Below the pieces are notes generated by a model. It ran no database searches. It was given only the letters and a program-made list of their open reading frames with translations, and was not told the origin of the DNA. Of a stretch of DNA of 8,021 nt, positions 1 through 7,603 are shown piece by piece. A program made the translations under genes and the position numbers. How positions within the stretch are numbered: position 1 is the first letter of the stretch; each line of letters starts with the position of its first letter. The stretch is from an uncultured Prevotella sp. (GTDB lineage Bacteria; Bacteroidota; Bacteroidia; Bacteroidales; Bacteroidaceae): contig CAJOHP010000109.1 in the NCBI GenBank assembly GCA_905234355.1, positions 1 through 8,021 of the forward strand, given 5' to 3'.

Positions 1-1
1 C

Positions 2-3000
2 TACGTCAACGGGTGCTGGACCTACACCACCGGCGCGTGGAACAACCAGACCACCCACTACTTCCCCAACACCATGGAGAGCGGCACCCACGCCTTCGCC
101 CTGGGCGCCTACAAGAACAGCATGGAGTTTCAGGCAGAGGGCAGCGTGCGCATAGGCCTGCGCAACGACAACTATGCGGCCGACAACTGGTGCCTCTTCG
201 ACAACTTCCGACTGGAGTATCAGGGCACCGTGGTGCGTGCCGCCTCGGTGACCGTCAGCCTCGGACAGAGCAGCCTGCTCGTGGGGCAGCAGACCACCGC
301 CACGGCCACCGTGCTGCCCGCCGACGCCATGAGCAAGAAGGTGGCCTGGACTTCGTCGGACACGGGCGTGGCCACCGTCGCCGCCGACGGCACCGTGACT
401 GCCACCGGCAAGGGCACGGCACGCATCACCGCTACCACCACCGACGGCTCGCAGCGCTCGGCAGCGGCCACAATCACCGTCACCACCAATCCGCCCACGG
501 CGGCTTCGCTCGTCGTCAACGAGATCATGGCGGCCAACGTCGACGAGTTTATCTCGCCCGCCTTCAACTTCGACGGATGGATAGAACTCTACAACCCCAG
601 CGACCGCGACGTCACCCTGGCCGGCTGCTATCTGAGCAACGACGCACAGAACATGCAGCTGTGGCGTCTGCCCGCCTCGCTGGGAGTGCTCCCCGCGAGA
701 GGCTACAGCATCGTCTGGGTCGACTCCAGTGACGGGTCGGCACAGCAGGCACCCTTCAAGCTCGACGTCGACGGCGGCACCATCTTCGTCAGCGACCCCG
801 ACGGGCGCCTCATCGCCCAGCAAGCCTATCCCTCGGCCATGGAGCGCGTGAGCTATGCCCGCACCACCGACGGCGGCCCCACCTGGGCACTGGCCGCCGG
901 CGCCACGCCCGGAGCGACAAACAGCACCGCGACCTATGCCACGCAGCAGCTCGCTGCCCCCGTCGTGAGCCAGCCCTCGCAGCTCTTCACCGGCACCCTC
1001 GCCATGCAGGTGACCATACCCGCAGGATGCACCCTGCGCTACACTACCGACGGCACACTGCCCACCATGCGCAACGGCAACACCGCCACGACGGGACGAT
1101 TCAGCATCTCGCGCACTACCAGCTACCGCTTCCGCCTCTTCGCCGACGGCATGCTGCCCAGCACCGTCACCACACGCTCCTATATACAGCGCGACAAAGA
1201 CTACTCGCTGCCCGTGCTCTCGGTCGTCGCCGACCCCGACTTCCTCTACAGCTCCGAGATAGGCGTCATGGCCACAGGACCCAACGGGCGCCCCGGCAAC
1301 GGCAGCGACAACATGTGCAACTGGAACATGGACTGGGAGCGACCCGTCAACTTCTCCTATCTCGATGCCGGCGGGCAGATGGTGCTCAACCAGGACGTCA
1401 ACCTCGAGATGTGCGGCGGATGGAGCCGGGCATGGACACCCCACTCCTTCAAGCTCAAGGGCAGCAAGGAGCTCGGCGGAGTGAAGTACCTGCACTACCC
1501 CTTCTTCGCGCAGAAACCCTACCTGCGCAACCGCACACTGCAGATACGCAACGGCGGTAACGACACCCAGTGCCGCATCAAAGACGCCTCGCTGCAGTAC
1601 ATCATAGAGACCTCGGGGCTCGACATCGACTGCCAGAGCTATCAGCCCGTGCATGAGTTCATCAACGGGAAGTATATCGGCGTGCTCAACATGCGCGAGC
1701 CCAACAACAAGCACTATGTCGAGGCCAACTACGGATGGGACGACAGCGAGATAGACCAGTTTGAGATGTCGCCCGACTCGGGCTACGTGCAGAAGTGCGG
1801 CACCGACGAGGCCTTCCGCCACCTCGTCGACGACCTCTCGCCACGGGCGGCCGACGCTGCCGTCTACGCCGAGATAGGCCAGCTGCTCGACATCGACGAA
1901 TATGCCAACTACATGGCCGTGGAGTTCTATCTCGGCGGAACAGACTGGCCCCAGAACAATGTGAAGGGCTTCCGCCACCGCAACGGGGGCAAGTTCCGCT
2001 TCGTCGTCTACGACCTCGACGGCACCTTTGCCACCAACGACCCCTTCGGCCTGTTCTTGAGCAAGGAGTACTACACCTTCGACCAGCTGCGCCCCGCCTC
2101 CCTGGGCCGCCTCACCAACGAGCACATACGCTTCGTCACCCTCTTCAAGAACCTGCTGCAGAACAATACCTTCCGCAAGCGCTTCATCGACGCCTACTGC
2201 CTCATGGCAGGCAGCGTCTTCCTGCCAGAGCGTGCCACCAGCATCATTAATATGCTCGAGGCCAACGTCAAGCCTGCCATGCAGCTCAACGGCGGGTCGC
2301 CGTCGAACACGGCCAGCAGCGTGAGAAACAGCTTGAACTACCGGCCTTCTACGGCCATCAGCGCCCTGCGCAGCTACAGTGCCCTGCGCCTCTCGGGCAC
2401 CGCAGCCATACAGACCACCCTCAGCACCAGTGTAGCCGAGGCACGCCTGCTGCTCAACGGCATCGACGTGCCCACGGCACACTTCAGCGGCACACTCTTC
2501 GCACCCGCCGTCGTCAAGGCCGTAGCCCCCGAGGGCTACACGTTCCAGGGATGGCAGAGCGATGCCGGCACCATCGTGGCCACCACCGACGAGATAGACC
2601 TGAGCAAGCACAAGGCCACCGCGCTCACCGCCATCTTCGCCCCCGCCGCCACCGACGGGCAGCTCATGGCCTCCCTGGCCATGCCCGTGAAGGTCAACGA
2701 GGTCAATGCGGCCGGCACCGTCTACGTCTCCGAGACGTGGAAGAGCAGCGACTGGATTGAACTCTACAACACCACCGACACGCCGCTCGACGCCTATGGA
2801 CTCTACCTCAGCGACGACAGCGACGAGCCGCTGAAGTACCAGATCAGCCAGCACGCCACCATCCCAGCACACGGACACCTCGTCGTCTGGGCCGACGGAC
2901 TGGGCCGGAGCGCCACCGACAACGGGTGGCAGCAGCTGCACACCAGCTTCAAGCTGAGCAACAGCGACGGACAGCAGGTCATCGCCGTCAGCAGCCAGCA

Positions 3001-4240
3001 ATTTGTCGAGGCCAACCGTGCCTACTTCGACCGCCATCCCGCCATGGGCGCCTTTGCCGACGCCCTCACCTACTGCGGCCATGGCGGCGAGCAGAGCGTG
3101 GCACGCTATCCCGACGGCGGCGCCCATTTCTACCTCATGCACCGTCCCACCATAGAGCGCACCAACACACTCACCACCGACGCACAGCCCATAGGACATG
3201 ACCAGAGCGTGACGGGACTGCTCACGGGAGGCTTCACCATGCAGCTGGCGCAGGGCTGGAACTGGGTGTCGCACCCCCTGGCCGACCCGCTTGCCGTCGC
3301 CGCACTTTCTACGCATGCCGCCCGCATCGTGGGCCGGCAGCAAGAGGCTTACGCCGACGAGCACCAAGGCATGACAGGCACACTCACCTCGCTCGATGCC
3401 GGACAGATGTATAAGGTGCTCATGCGGCAGGCCGACACCTACGAGAGTCAGGCACAGCACTGCCCGAGCAGTCTGCCCGTCATGCTGCTGCCCGGATGGA
3501 ACTGGGTGGGCTACACCGTCAGCGGCACACAGCCCCTCCAGGACGCCATGGCCCGCTACACGGCCGAAGAGGGCGACCAGCTGCTCTCGCAGGACGGCTT
3601 TGCCACCTATACCAGCGGCAAGTGGACAGGCACGCTCACGGCGCTCGAGACAGGCAAGGGCTACATGCTCTACACACGTCAGGCCAAGTCGCTCGTCTTT
3701 GCCAAGCCCGCACTCGCCGTCAATACGCAGTTGGCCAGGGCTAAGGGGCGCGTCGCAAGCCTCTACGGCATCGACAAGCACGCATGGCCCAACGTGATGG
3801 GCGTCATCGCCACGCTCCTCGTCGACGGACAGCCTGTCGAGCCGGGCCGGTTCACCCTGCTGGCCTATGACGGCGACGAATGTCGGGGCGCAGGCAAGTG
3901 GGTGGACGGACAGGTCTACATGACCGTCTATGGCCAGGGTGGCGAGCCCCTGCAGTATTTCGCACGCGACGAGCAGGACGGCACACTCTACGCCGTCGAC
4001 GCCCAACCGCTCTTCGTCATGGGCATCGACGGCACGCCGCAGGCACCCCTGCAGCTCAGCATCGCGACCGACAAGCCCTCGGCCATCGCCACCAGGACCA
4101 GTGCCGGCGACGCCACACCCGTCGAGGGCTACTACAGCCTCAGCGGCGTGCGCCTCGCCACACGTGCCGCAGCACTGCACGCAGGCATCTACATAGAGAA
4201 ACACCACGACGGCGCTTGCCGCAAAGTATATATCAAGTAG
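2..4240 (+). CDS. CotH-kinase-family secreted multidomain protein (5' end outside window)
   Basis: The frame is open from base 2, so the ATG at 74 is internal and the gene starts upstream; about 1412 residues are visible. Modules in order: end of a jelly-roll-like domain (2-230, ending in DNFRLEYQG); Big_2 Ig-like domain (about 245-488); lamin-tail domain 1 (about 506-920, VNEIMAAN and WIELYNPS); chitobiase-C-terminal-like strand region (about 950-1190, LRYTTDGTLPT); CotH kinase domain (about 1200-2350) with LQIRNGGND, GKYIGVLNMREPNN, TDWPQNN and VVYDLDGTF; InlB-like GYTFQGW segment (about 2510-2650); lamin-tail domain 2 (about 2690-3170, WIELYNTT); two GWNW repeats; a beta-sandwich module (about 3780-4065); and a tail (4130-4237) with GIYIE and KVYIK that resembles Bacteroidetes C-terminal sorting tails. 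CotH of Bacillus is an atypical protein kinase acting on coat proteins. Kinase activity here is inferred from motifs. The protein is probably cell-surface or secreted. Only 4 bp separate it from the next gene. Confidence 0.93.
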   Translation, partial: YVNGCWTYTTGAWNNQTTHYFPNTMESGTHAFALGAYKNSMEFQAEGSVRIGLRNDNYAADNWCLFDNFRLEYQGTVVRAASVTVSLGQSSLLVGQQTTATATVLPADAMSKKVAWTSSDTGVATVAADGTVTATGKGTARITATTTDGSQRSAAATITVTTNPPTAASLVVNEIMAANVDEFISPAFNFDGWIELYNPSDRDVTLAGCYLSNDAQNMQLWRLPASLGVLPARGYSIVWVDSSDGSAQQAPFKLDVDGGTIFVSDPDGRLIAQQAYPSAMERVSYARTTDGGPTWALAAGATPGATNSTATYATQQLAAPVVSQPSQLFTGTLAMQVTIPAGCTLRYTTDGTLPTMRNGNTATTGRFSISRTTSYRFRLFADGMLPSTVTTRSYIQRDKDYSLPVLSVVADPDFLYSSEIGVMATGPNGRPGNGSDNMCNWNMDWERPVNFSYLDAGGQMVLNQDVNLEMCGGWSRAWTPHSFKLKGSKELGGVKYLHYPFFAQKPYLRNRTLQIRNGGNDTQCRIKDASLQYIIETSGLDIDCQSYQPVHEFINGKYIGVLNMREPNNKHYVEANYGWDDSEIDQFEMSPDSGYVQKCGTDEAFRHLVDDLSPRAADAAVYAEIGQLLDIDEYANYMAVEFYLGGTDWPQNNVKGFRHRNGGKFRFVVYDLDGTFATNDPFGLFLSKEYYTFDQLRPASLGRLTNEHIRFVTLFKNLLQNNTFRKRFIDAYCLMAGSVFLPERATSIINMLEANVKPAMQLNGGSPSNTASSVRNSLNYRPSTAISALRSYSALRLSGTAAIQTTLSTSVAEARLLLNGIDVPTAHFSGTLFAPAVVKAVAPEGYTFQGWQSDAGTIVATTDEIDLSKHKATALTAIFAPAATDGQLMASLAMPVKVNEVNAAGTVYVSETWKSSDWIELYNTTDTPLDAYGLYLSDDSDEPLKYQISQHATIPAHGHLVVWADGLGRSATDNGWQQLHTSFKLSNSDGQQVIAVSSQQFVEANRAYFDRHPAMGAFADALTYCGHGGEQSVARYPDGGAHFYLMHRPTIERTNTLTTDAQPIGHDQSVTGLLTGGFTMQLAQGWNWVSHPLADPLAVAALSTHAARIVGRQQEAYADEHQGMTGTLTSLDAGQMYKVLMRQADTYESQAQHCPSSLPVMLLPGWNWVGYTVSGTQPLQDAMARYTAEEGDQLLSQDGFATYTSGKWTGTLTALETGKGYMLYTRQAKSLVFAKPALAVNTQLARAKGRVASLYGIDKHAWPNVMGVIATLLVDGQPVEPGRFTLLAYDGDECRGAGKWVDGQVYMTVYGQGGEPLQYFARDEQDGTLYAVDAQPLFVMGIDGTPQAPLQLSIATDKPSAIATRTSAGDATPVEGYYSLSGVRLATRAAALHAGIYIEKHHDGACRKVYIK
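3239..3451 (+). repeat. GWNW repeat, copy 1 (protein-level repeat within the CotH-family gene)
   Basis: This copy encodes a roughly 70-residue unit starting MQLAQGWNWVSHPL. It continues through a charged glutamine-containing stretch (GRQQEAYAD), then GTLTSLDAGQMYKVLM. The core GWNWV is at 3254-3268, and the equivalent core of copy 2 lies exactly 240 bases downstream. The order of landmarks (GWNWV, Q-rich middle, GTLT.L..G, Y.VLM) is the same in both copies. Units of this kind recur near the C-termini of secreted Bacteroidetes proteins. Their function is not known to me. Confidence 0.8.
3479..3700 (+). repeat. GWNW repeat, copy 2 (protein-level repeat within the CotH-family gene)
   Basis: This second copy begins VMLLPGWNWVGYTV and carries GDQLLSQDGFATY, WTGTLTALETGKGYMLY and SLVFA. 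It matches copy 1 in landmark order and in 80-residue periodicity but has diverged in sequence, so it is an old domain duplication rather than a recent DNA repeat. The core GWNWV is at 3494-3508. Confidence 0.8.
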
Positions 4241-4244
4241 CAGT

Positions 4245-5906
4245 ATGAAACAATATGTCATCTCCCTCGTCGCAGCGCTCGTGGCCATAGCCACGGCACA
4301 GGCACAGAACGCAATAGAAATTGTGTACAGCGGCACGACGGCATCCGTCAGCATACCACAGGGCGTGGAGGGCGTCACGGCAAGCGTCAGCGGGGCCGAC
4401 GTCACCATCCTCTCTACCACCACGTCGACGGAGCTGGTCTACCGCGTGAGCGGGCAGTCGGACGACGGTTCACTGCTCATCAGCGGCTCGTACAAGCTGC
4501 AGCTGCAGCTCGCTGGCCTGCAGCTCACCAACGCCCACGGCGGAGCCGCCATCGACGTGGAGTGCGGCAAGCGCATCGCCGTGGAGCTGATGGCAGGCAC
4601 CGTCAACACGCTCGCCGATGCTGAGGGGGCACAGAAGGCCGCCTTCTACATCAAGGGACATGCCGAGTTTGAGGGCAGCGGCACGCTCAGCGTCACCGGA
4701 CGGGCCAAGCATGCCATCTCATCGAAAGAGTATATGGAGCTGAAGAGCTCCACAGGCATCATCAACGTGCTCGGCGCACCCGGCGACGGCATACACTGCG
4801 GCAAGGGCAAACAGCACGACGAGCACAACTACTTCCTGATGAAGGGCGGCACGGTCAGCATCACCAACGTGGGCGGCGACGGCATCGACAGCGACGACTA
4901 CGGCGTGATAAGCATCGAGGGCGGCGCACTGAGCATCAACGTGGGCGACGGCGCCACCGGACTGAAGGCCGACAGCACCGTCACCATCAGCGGCGGACTG
5001 CTCAGCATCGTCGTCGCTGGTGCCGACAGCGAGGGCATACGCGCCCGCCATACGGTGAACATCGCGGGTGGACAGACCTCCATCGTCGTCACGGGCAACG
5101 GATCGAAGGGCATCAAGGCCAAGCGCCTCACCTCTGCCGATGCCGGGGCTACGGTGCTCGATGGCGGATTCTTCAGCGTCAGCGGGGGCGAGACCACGAT
5201 ACAGACGCTGGGCGGAAACTTCTTTGACGCTGTAAACGGCGATACAGAGAAATGTATGGGCGTCAGCGTCGATGCCGACATGCAGATGACCGGCGGCACG
5301 CTCACGCTGCTGGCCACAGGCCCCGAGGCATACGCCTACAACGTCAAGGGCACCGAGCGCCGCACGGGCGGACAGCTCAGCGTGCAGCGAGTGCCCTGGG
5401 TGGTCAATGCCCGCGACTATCGCTACGACATGACGGCCTACGTCGTGGTGAGTCGCGACGGCGCCAGGATAGCCGACTACAGCAGCCTGGCCCTGGGCGC
5501 GTTCTTCGGCAGTGAGTGCGTGGGCTATGGGCAGTTTGACACGACGGCCTATGGCACGGTGCGTGTGCATAGCCATACCACGGCGTCTAGTCCCGTGGAG
5601 TTCCGCCTGTACGACTATGCCACCGGCGTCACCTACAGGCTCAGCGCCAGCCAGACCATAGCTTTCCAAACCGATGGATGCGTGGGACAGCCCAGCGCAC
5701 CCGTCGTGCTGGAGTGTCTGACACCCCTTGCGGGCGACGTGAACAGCGACGGACAGGTCAACGTGACCGATGTATCCGCGGTCATCAGCTATATCCTTGG
5801 CAAGCAGACCGGCACCTTCGACGTGCATGCCGCCGACGCCAATGGCGACGGGGTAGTCAACGTGACCGACGTCACCTCCATTATCAACCTGATACTCGGC
5901 AAGTGA
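4245..5906 (+). CDS. Secreted Cthe_2159-like beta-helix carbohydrate-binding protein with C-terminal dockerin
   Basis: The 553-residue protein is complete. Residues 1-20 form a signal peptide with a likely AQA/Q cleavage site, so the ATG at 4245 fits; no Shine-Dalgarno is visible, as usual in Bacteroidetes. Residues about 22-380 show stacked coils with GG.lsI, GDGI and v.I.GG patterns (GDGIHC 180-185, GGDGIDSDD 210-218, GLKADSTVTISGG 239-251, GIRARHTVNIAGG 264-276, GSKGIKAKR 286-294). This pattern is that of the Cthe_2159 family, whose founding member is a calcium-containing beta-helix that binds cellulose and polygalacturonate. Residues about 385-490 form a beta-sandwich-like module also found at the end of the upstream protein. 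Residues 497-553 carry two dockerin type I loops (GDVNSDGQVNVTD and ADANGDGVVNVTD), each followed by a helix ending ILGK, with EF-hand-like calcium ligands. It lies 4 bp after the CotH gene, so the two are almost certainly cotranscribed. The glycan ligand is not predictable. Confidence 0.93.
   Translation: MKQYVISLVAALVAIATAQAQNAIEIVYSGTTASVSIPQGVEGVTASVSGADVTILSTTTSTELVYRVSGQSDDGSLLISGSYKLQLQLAGLQLTNAHGGAAIDVECGKRIAVELMAGTVNTLADAEGAQKAAFYIKGHAEFEGSGTLSVTGRAKHAISSKEYMELKSSTGIINVLGAPGDGIHCGKGKQHDEHNYFLMKGGTVSITNVGGDGIDSDDYGVISIEGGALSINVGDGATGLKADSTVTISGGLLSIVVAGADSEGIRARHTVNIAGGQTSIVVTGNGSKGIKAKRLTSADAGATVLDGGFFSVSGGETTIQTLGGNFFDAVNGDTEKCMGVSVDADMQMTGGTLTLLATGPEAYAYNVKGTERRTGGQLSVQRVPWVVNARDYRYDMTAYVVVSRDGARIADYSSLALGAFFGSECVGYGQFDTTAYGTVRVHSHTTASSPVEFRLYDYATGVTYRLSASQTIAFQTDGCVGQPSAPVVLECLTPLAGDVNSDGQVNVTDVSAVISYILGKQTGTFDVHAADANGDGVVNVTDVTSIINLILGK
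5733..5903 (+). other. Dockerin type I domain (two F-hand repeats)
   Basis: The last 57 codons of the beta-helix gene encode two similar 23-24-residue repeats, DVNSDGQVNVTDVSAVISYILGK-like and DANGDGVVNVTDVTSIINLILGK-like. Each has Asp/Asn at calcium-loop positions 1, 3, 5 and 12, with a helix after the loop. Dockerins bind cohesin modules in clostridial cellulosomes. In Bacteroidetes such domains often occur without any known cohesin partner, and none is encoded here. Confidence 0.88.
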
Positions 5907-5910
5907 CGCG

Positions 5911-5938
5911 TCGTCGGCCTCCTCATTACCTTCGACGA
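5911..5938. other. Weak hairpin between convergent genes
   Basis: A 6-bp perfect inverted repeat (TCGTCG at 5911-5916, CGACGA at 5933-5938) with a 16-nt loop lies in the 45-bp gap between the two convergent stop codons. Neither side has a T-run. It is placed where a bidirectional terminator would sit, but the structure is weak and could be chance. Confidence 0.2.
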
Positions 5939-5951
5939 AGAGGGAACAGGG

Positions 5952-7520
5952 CTATACACGTTTTGTTATTGTCCACTCCGTGACGGTGCGCTCATCGCGA
6001 CTGAAGCTGATGCCTACCTCTACGACGCGGCGGTCGTCGAGGGCAAAGGCTGCTGCATAGTCCTTGCGCTCTGTCTGTTCCATAGCCTCTTCAGGCGAAC
6101 GGCCGTACTTCAGTTCCAGCACGTAGATGGTCTTGGGCAACCGCAACACGATGTCGATGCGCCCGTTGGCCGTTTGCCGCTCAGCCTCTACGTCGGCACC
6201 ATAGGCTACGAGCAGCGTATAGAGCACCGACTGGTAGTGGCGCTCGTTGTTGTTGTTGAGCGAGTAGGGGTATCCTGCAAAGAACAGGCGCAGCGTTTGG
6301 AGAAACGGCTCTATGTCGTCGGAACGCCAGAACCTGAAATAGGCCTGCCGCAGCTTGTCTCGCCCAGTAGCATAGTCATTAGACAGATACTTGTAGAGTG
6401 TGCGGGCAAAGCCTGTGCGCACCTCACGGTTGGGGAACCCTAAAGTGTAGGTCCTGGTCTCGGCGTCGTAGTCCTTGATGCTCAGGTAACCGCTCTGAAA
6501 CAACAGTGGCACCACGTCGGTGATGGTCTCGCCGATAGGCGTGTCGAAGCCGTCGGAGCTGGTCTCTACGCCTTCCAGCTCGTCCATGTCCATCTGCTGG
6601 TGCTGCATCAGTTCAATCATCATCGTGGGCGTGGCCGAGGCAAACCAGTAGCTGTCCACTTTCCAACTGTTCAACGCACAGAATAAGCTGAAGGGGTTGT
6701 AAACGTCAATCATTCGCTCGGCAAAGTGATAGCCGTCGTACATGTCCTTCAGTTCCTTCAGCGCGGCCTCGTAGGTCGTGCCAGTGTTTTGGGCAAACAG
6801 CTCGATGTCGATGTGTAGAGTCGTGGTCAGTTCCTCTTCGGTGATGCCGCAGATGCCCTCATATTGTGGCAGCATGGAGATGTTCTGCAGGTTGTTCAGC
6901 TCGCTGAACACGCTCATCTGCGAGAACTTGGTGATGCCGGTGATGAACACAAAGCGGATGAGTGCGCCCTGGCCTTTCAGCGGACTGAGCATGTCTCGGA
7001 TGGTCTGCCGGATGATATGTCGTTCCTCGGGAAGCTCCACCGAGTCGAAGAGCGGTGCATCGTATTCGTCGACCAGCACGACAATCTCCGTGCCCGACTG
7101 CTCGTAGGCAGCCTGAATGATGTTGGTCATGCGGGTGCCGGGCGATGCACCGTCGAAAGGTGTCACATGATAGCGGTCTTCAAACTGTCGCAGCATGTTC
7201 TCTATGGCCGATTGCAGGTGCTGCAAAGTAAAGTACTTCCCGTTGCTGAAGTCTATCTTCAGCACCTCGCGTTTCACCCATTCCTGCTCATGCTCACCGA
7301 TATAAAGACCGTCGAACAGTTCGCGCTTGCTCTCGAAATAGGCCTGCATGGTGCTCAGTAGCAGCGACTTGCCGAAGCGGCGGGGGCGGCTCAGGAAATA
7401 ATAGCCAGTTCGCGACACCAATTTATATATATATGCAGTCTTGTCTACATAGACAAAGTGTTCCTTGCGTATGCGCTCGAAACTCTGTATGCCAACGGGG
7501 TAGAATCTTTCTTGTATCAT
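5952..7520 (-). CDS. AAA-ATPase-like / PDDEXK_9 nuclease-like protein
   Basis: This complete 522-residue protein has the two-part layout of the family combining AAA-ATPase_like (PF09820) with PDDEXK_9 (PF08011). The N-terminus (YPVGIQSFERIRKEHFVYVDKT) is the family's usual opening, which supports the ATG at 7520. The P-loop is the family variant RPRRFGKSLLLS (45-56). Walker B is EIVVLVDEYDAPL (145-157), followed by a sensor-like FVFITGITKFS (190-200). The C-terminal part has a PD-(D/E)XK core: GRID at 453-456, then LELKYG at 468-473 with E469 and K471, and Gln482 downstream. All key residues are present, so it looks intact. Many Bacteroidetes genomes carry several copies, and the biological role is not established; nuclease activity is inferred. 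The gene stands alone, convergent with the CotH operon, with its own promoter near 7604-7633. Base composition appears less GC-rich than the left-hand genes, which may reflect transfer. Confidence 0.93.
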   Translation of the reverse strand: MIQERFYPVGIQSFERIRKEHFVYVDKTAYIYKLVSRTGYYFLSRPRRFGKSLLLSTMQAYFESKRELFDGLYIGEHEQEWVKREVLKIDFSNGKYFTLQHLQSAIENMLRQFEDRYHVTPFDGASPGTRMTNIIQAAYEQSGTEIVVLVDEYDAPLFDSVELPEERHIIRQTIRDMLSPLKGQGALIRFVFITGITKFSQMSVFSELNNLQNISMLPQYEGICGITEEELTTTLHIDIELFAQNTGTTYEAALKELKDMYDGYHFAERMIDVYNPFSLFCALNSWKVDSYWFASATPTMMIELMQHQQMDMDELEGVETSSDGFDTPIGETITDVVPLLFQSGYLSIKDYDAETRTYTLGFPNREVRTGFARTLYKYLSNDYATGRDKLRQAYFRFWRSDDIEPFLQTLRLFFAGYPYSLNNNNERHYQSVLYTLLVAYGADVEAERQTANGRIDIVLRLPKTIYVLELKYGRSPEEAMEQTERKDYAAAFALDDRRVVEVGISFSRDERTVTEWTITKRV

Positions 7521-7603
7521 CGTTGTTCGGTGTTAGTTCGTTATCTGTTGTCCTTCACATGATTACTTAGCCTGTACCATGATTGTTCGCGGCATGTTGC
7601 CCA

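Noticed and set aside
13..732. 239-codon + frame overlapping the CotH-family gene, and the other Arg/His-rich frames inside it
   Set aside because: These are +1/+2 shadows of a GC-rich coding sequence, with Arg/His/Gln-rich low-complexity products and no homology signal.
4830..5135. Repetitive GGC/ATC-rich stretch that might look like a DNA repeat or CRISPR-like array
   Set aside because: The periodicity is that of protein beta-helix coils (GG..sI.v.g..gI) with diverged DNA. There are no identical repeats and no regular spacers.
4719..5828. 369-codon open frame on the minus strand, opposite the beta-helix gene
   Set aside because: It is an antisense shadow of a GC-rich, repetitive gene whose + strand product has a clear signal peptide, beta-helix coils and dockerin. 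The minus translation is dominated by A, V, H and D with no recognisable domain.
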